Positions 6,685-8,631 of a stretch of DNA of 8,631 nt are shown here, piece by piece (the stretch's first letter is position 1; every line of letters starts with the position of its first letter). The stretch lies in the NCBI GenBank assembly GCA_017618435.1, contig JAFZUH010000170.1, positions 1 to 8,631 on the forward strand, read 5' to 3'. The translations under genes were made by a program, and so were the position numbers. A model generated the notes under the pieces. The model was not told the origin of the DNA, did not search any database, and saw nothing but the letters and a program-made list of their open reading frames with translations. The DNA is from Bacteroidales bacterium. GTDB lineage: Bacteria; Bacteroidota; Bacteroidia; Bacteroidales; WCHB1-69.

Positions 6685-7875
6685 TTATTCAATCCCAATA
6701 ATATCGGAAAGAGGATAAATTTTGGGTATATATGTATTTATTCTCTGTTTGATATTTAATTGACCTACAAATTCAATTGGTGTATTTTCAAAATGAATTA
6801 CTATATAATAATCAGCATGTTCTGGTTGGAAACCTTGCTTTTCAAGAGAAAACTTGTTCCATATTTGAAACGAACCTTCTTTTCCCTTTTTTATATGAAA
6901 TAATTGGGCATTTACTCCGTTTGTGTGAAGTAAGACAAAACGCATTCTTTCAAATCCATGAGTTACTTGCAACGAACCTTTACTTTCACCTGCCCTCATA
7001 TAACATATTCCTTTTTCTATCATTAACTTACGCTTGTCTTGACTTGCATGATTCACCAAAACCATAACTTCATCAGGACTTTCCGACATTTTTTTTAGCA
7101 TTTCTTGTGCTGTCAAAGGATTGTTTATTTCCTGTCTTCGGCGAACACCAAGTTGCAAAAAATCATTGGATTGTTCTATTCCAATGAATTTTCGACCTAA
7201 CAGATTTGCCGCAATACCAGTAGTACAGCTCCCCGCAAACGGGTCTAAAATCGTATCACATTTGTCGGTGGAAGCAAGTATAATTCTATACAACAAACGT
7301 AGTGGTTTTTGTGTAGGATGCTTGCCACACGTTTTTTCCCATTTTCCAACGGAGGACAATCTCCAAACATCAGTCATTTGTTTTCCTCCATTGAGTTCTT
7401 TCATAACGTCATAGTTGAACTTATGAGGAATTTTTGGGGATTTACGTGCCCAAATAATCAGTTCCGTCGAAAAGTTGAAGTAACGACAAGAAAGGTTTGG
7501 TGGAGGATCTGTTTTCTGCCAAGTAATGATGTTTAGTATTTTGTAACCACACTCCTGCAAACACCTTTGAACCACAAAAATATTATGATACGTACCTGAA
7601 ATCCAAATAGTTCCATTATCTTTAAGTTTTGGACGACAAACTTCCAACCAACGGCGATTAAACTTGTAAATATGTTCGGGAGTACCGCCTTTGTCCCAAT
7701 CGCCTTTGTCCACACAAACTTGCTTACCATTTTGTACACTTATTCCACCATTTGATAGAAAGTATGGTGGATCGGCAAAGATGGCATTGATAGAGTTATT
7801 CTCTATCTCTTTCAAACGTTCCATGCAATCCCCTTGCAAAAGCATGAAATCGGGATATGTTGTAAAATCCAACAT
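6685..7875 (-). CDS. Site-specific DNA methyltransferase (beta-class, probably N6-adenine)
   Basis: A 396-residue type II DNA methyltransferase that would transfer a methyl group from SAM to a base in its recognition site. Motif order is that of the beta class: an LLQGDCMERL start (12-21), catalytic motif IV DPPY (35-38), a likely target-recognition region in the middle, HPTQKP (186-191), then SAM-binding motif I FAGSCTTG (213-220) followed by GIE (232-234). DPPY favours N6-adenine over N4-cytosine. Motif I has Cys217 where many relatives have Gly. Residues from about 250 to the end form an extension I do not recognise. The ATG follows the TAA of the nuclease gene with no gap, so this is the modification half of an R-M pair. 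The recognition sequence cannot be read from the protein. Confidence 0.9.
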   Translation of the reverse strand: MLDFTTYPDFMLLQGDCMERLKEIENNSINAIFADPPYFLSNGGISVQNGKQVCVDKGDWDKGGTPEHIYKFNRRWLEVCRPKLKDNGTIWISGTYHNIFVVQRCLQECGYKILNIITWQKTDPPPNLSCRYFNFSTELIIWARKSPKIPHKFNYDVMKELNGGKQMTDVWRLSSVGKWEKTCGKHPTQKPLRLLYRIILASTDKCDTILDPFAGSCTTGIAANLLGRKFIGIEQSNDFLQLGVRRRQEINNPLTAQEMLKKMSESPDEVMVLVNHASQDKRKLMIEKGICYMRAGESKGSLQVTHGFERMRFVLLHTNGVNAQLFHIKKGKEGSFQIWNKFSLEKQGFQPEHADYYIVIHFENTPIEFVGQLNIKQRINTYIPKIYPLSDIIGIE

Positions 7876-8631
7876 TTATTCAATAATTCTAAATCTACCA
7901 GACTTTACCAAATGTATACTATTATAATTATCAGGGTCAGTAAACTCATACTGCCATATATAGAAAATAGTTTCTCCTTCTATAAATCTACGTTCAAAAA
8001 AAAGAGTATATACTTTCTTTGTCGTATTTTCTTGCCATTGGCGGAATGGGAAATAGAGTTGACGAATTATTGTATCTGTAGCATTAGAATTTTTGGCTTC
8101 AATCAAAACAAGGGAATTTTTTCCCTCATAACCAGCATCAACCTCAGTTTGTACACTTTCTGTACTTAATTCTTGTTGCCCTACTTTAAATGAAAATGGA
8201 GGAGTATATTTGCGACCACGAATCGTTAAAACTAATGATTGATCGTTCATAAAAGTACGAATCAATGAATTAGCATAAGCAAAGTCAAGGTATTGCATTT
8301 CTGAATCACCGACTTTGGAACTTTCTAAATGAAAATCCAATTTGCTATCATAATCTTGAATAGGGGAAGTAATATCTGGAATATCAATATACCCTTCTCC
8401 TTTAACTATGTAATATTCTCCGTTTTTCTTTGGCAAAATAAATAAACCGTTATCTATAAATACTTGCGGACGAGATTCTCGAGTATCTTGTTTGCATAAA
8501 ATCCGCACTTCCTTTTCACTTGTATTTCTATAATCTTGACAAGCAACCTTTATTTGCTTTGCCGTTAGAACAAAGGGGGCAACATCAAAATTATGTTTAT
8601 CCATTCCCGTGTCCTCAAAAATCTTTTTCCA
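7876..8631 (-). CDS. Type II restriction endonuclease, PD-(D/E)XK-type (5' end probably beyond the window)
   Basis: The likely restriction enzyme paired with the downstream methyltransferase. Numbering from the first in-window ATG (8602-8604, 242 residues), the catalytic core is D156 in VDAGYEG and E169-x-K171 in LVLIEAKN. It is followed by IIRQLYFPFRQW and a C-terminal YNSIHLVKSGRFRI segment. This fits a family usually annotated as type II restriction enzyme, which I recall as carrying a DUF6997-type domain. The fold would cut DNA with Mg2+. The frame stays open upstream to the window edge and reads WKKIFEDTG before that ATG. This resembles the usual N-terminal F-E-x-Y-N-like start of relatives, so the true start is probably outside. 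A GAGGA 7 bp before the ATG keeps the shorter start possible. No specificity can be inferred. Confidence 0.8.
   Translation of the reverse strand, partial: WKKIFEDTGMDKHNFDVAPFVLTAKQIKVACQDYRNTSEKEVRILCKQDTRESRPQVFIDNGLFILPKKNGEYYIVKGEGYIDIPDITSPIQDYDSKLDFHLESSKVGDSEMQYLDFAYANSLIRTFMNDQSLVLTIRGRKYTPPFSFKVGQQELSTESVQTEVDAGYEGKNSLVLIEAKNSNATDTIIRQLYFPFRQWQENTTKKVYTLFFERRFIEGETIFYIWQYEFTDPDNYNSIHLVKSGRFRIIE

Noticed and set aside
7909..7916. TACATTTG on the minus strand, a match to the -7 consensus
   Set aside because: It lies inside the nuclease coding region and lacks the CTTTGC form of the other three boxes; likely chance in AT-rich DNA.
1..8631. CRISPR array, insertion sequence or prophage
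   Set aside because: No regularly spaced repeats, transposase, integrase or terminal inverted repeats were visible on either strand.

Overview
The window is a low-GC stretch in which every convincing gene lies on the minus strand, so transcription runs from the high coordinates to the low ones. The likely source is a Bacteroidota bacterium, probably Bacteroidales-like or a relative. Three things support this: a PorT-type outer-membrane protein (type IX secretion), an ABC ATPase closely resembling the gliding-motility protein GldA, and three upstream boxes of the form TAYCTTTGC that fit the Bacteroidota -7 promoter consensus TAnnTTTG. The genus cannot be told from the window.

Region by region, in the direction of transcription. 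(1) 8631-6685: a compact restriction-modification pair. A PD-(D/E)XK-type nuclease, probably cut by the window edge at its N-terminus, is followed with no spacer (TAA directly followed by ATG) by a beta-class DPPY DNA methyltransferase with a C-terminal extension of about 145 residues that I do not recognise. (2) 6617-3808: a candidate promoter, a GldA-like ATPase and, 8 bp further on, a 685-residue BatA/von Willebrand A-type membrane protein. No permease genes (gldF, gldG) are in the window. (3) 3703-3564: a candidate promoter, tRNA-Asn(GTT) with an encoded CCA end, and a clear rho-independent terminator. (4) 3526-2552: an adenosine-kinase-like PfkB sugar/nucleoside kinase. (5) 2501-154: a candidate promoter followed by a tight cluster: a 69-residue membrane protein, a single-domain rhodanese with a Cys-rich tail, a kinase-only RfaE1/HldE-type heptose-7-phosphate kinase, and porT. 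(6) 1-153: a gene-poor edge where both strands have an open frame that cannot be resolved here.

The genes point to three jobs. Envelope and surface biogenesis is represented by the heptose kinase for the LPS core precursor, PorT for T9SS, and GldA with the BatA-like protein. Defence is represented by the R-M pair. Housekeeping is represented by tRNA-Asn and the PfkB kinase. The R-M pair is the accessory part; the rest looks like core Bacteroidota chromosome. I saw no insertion sequence, CRISPR array, integrase or large repeat.
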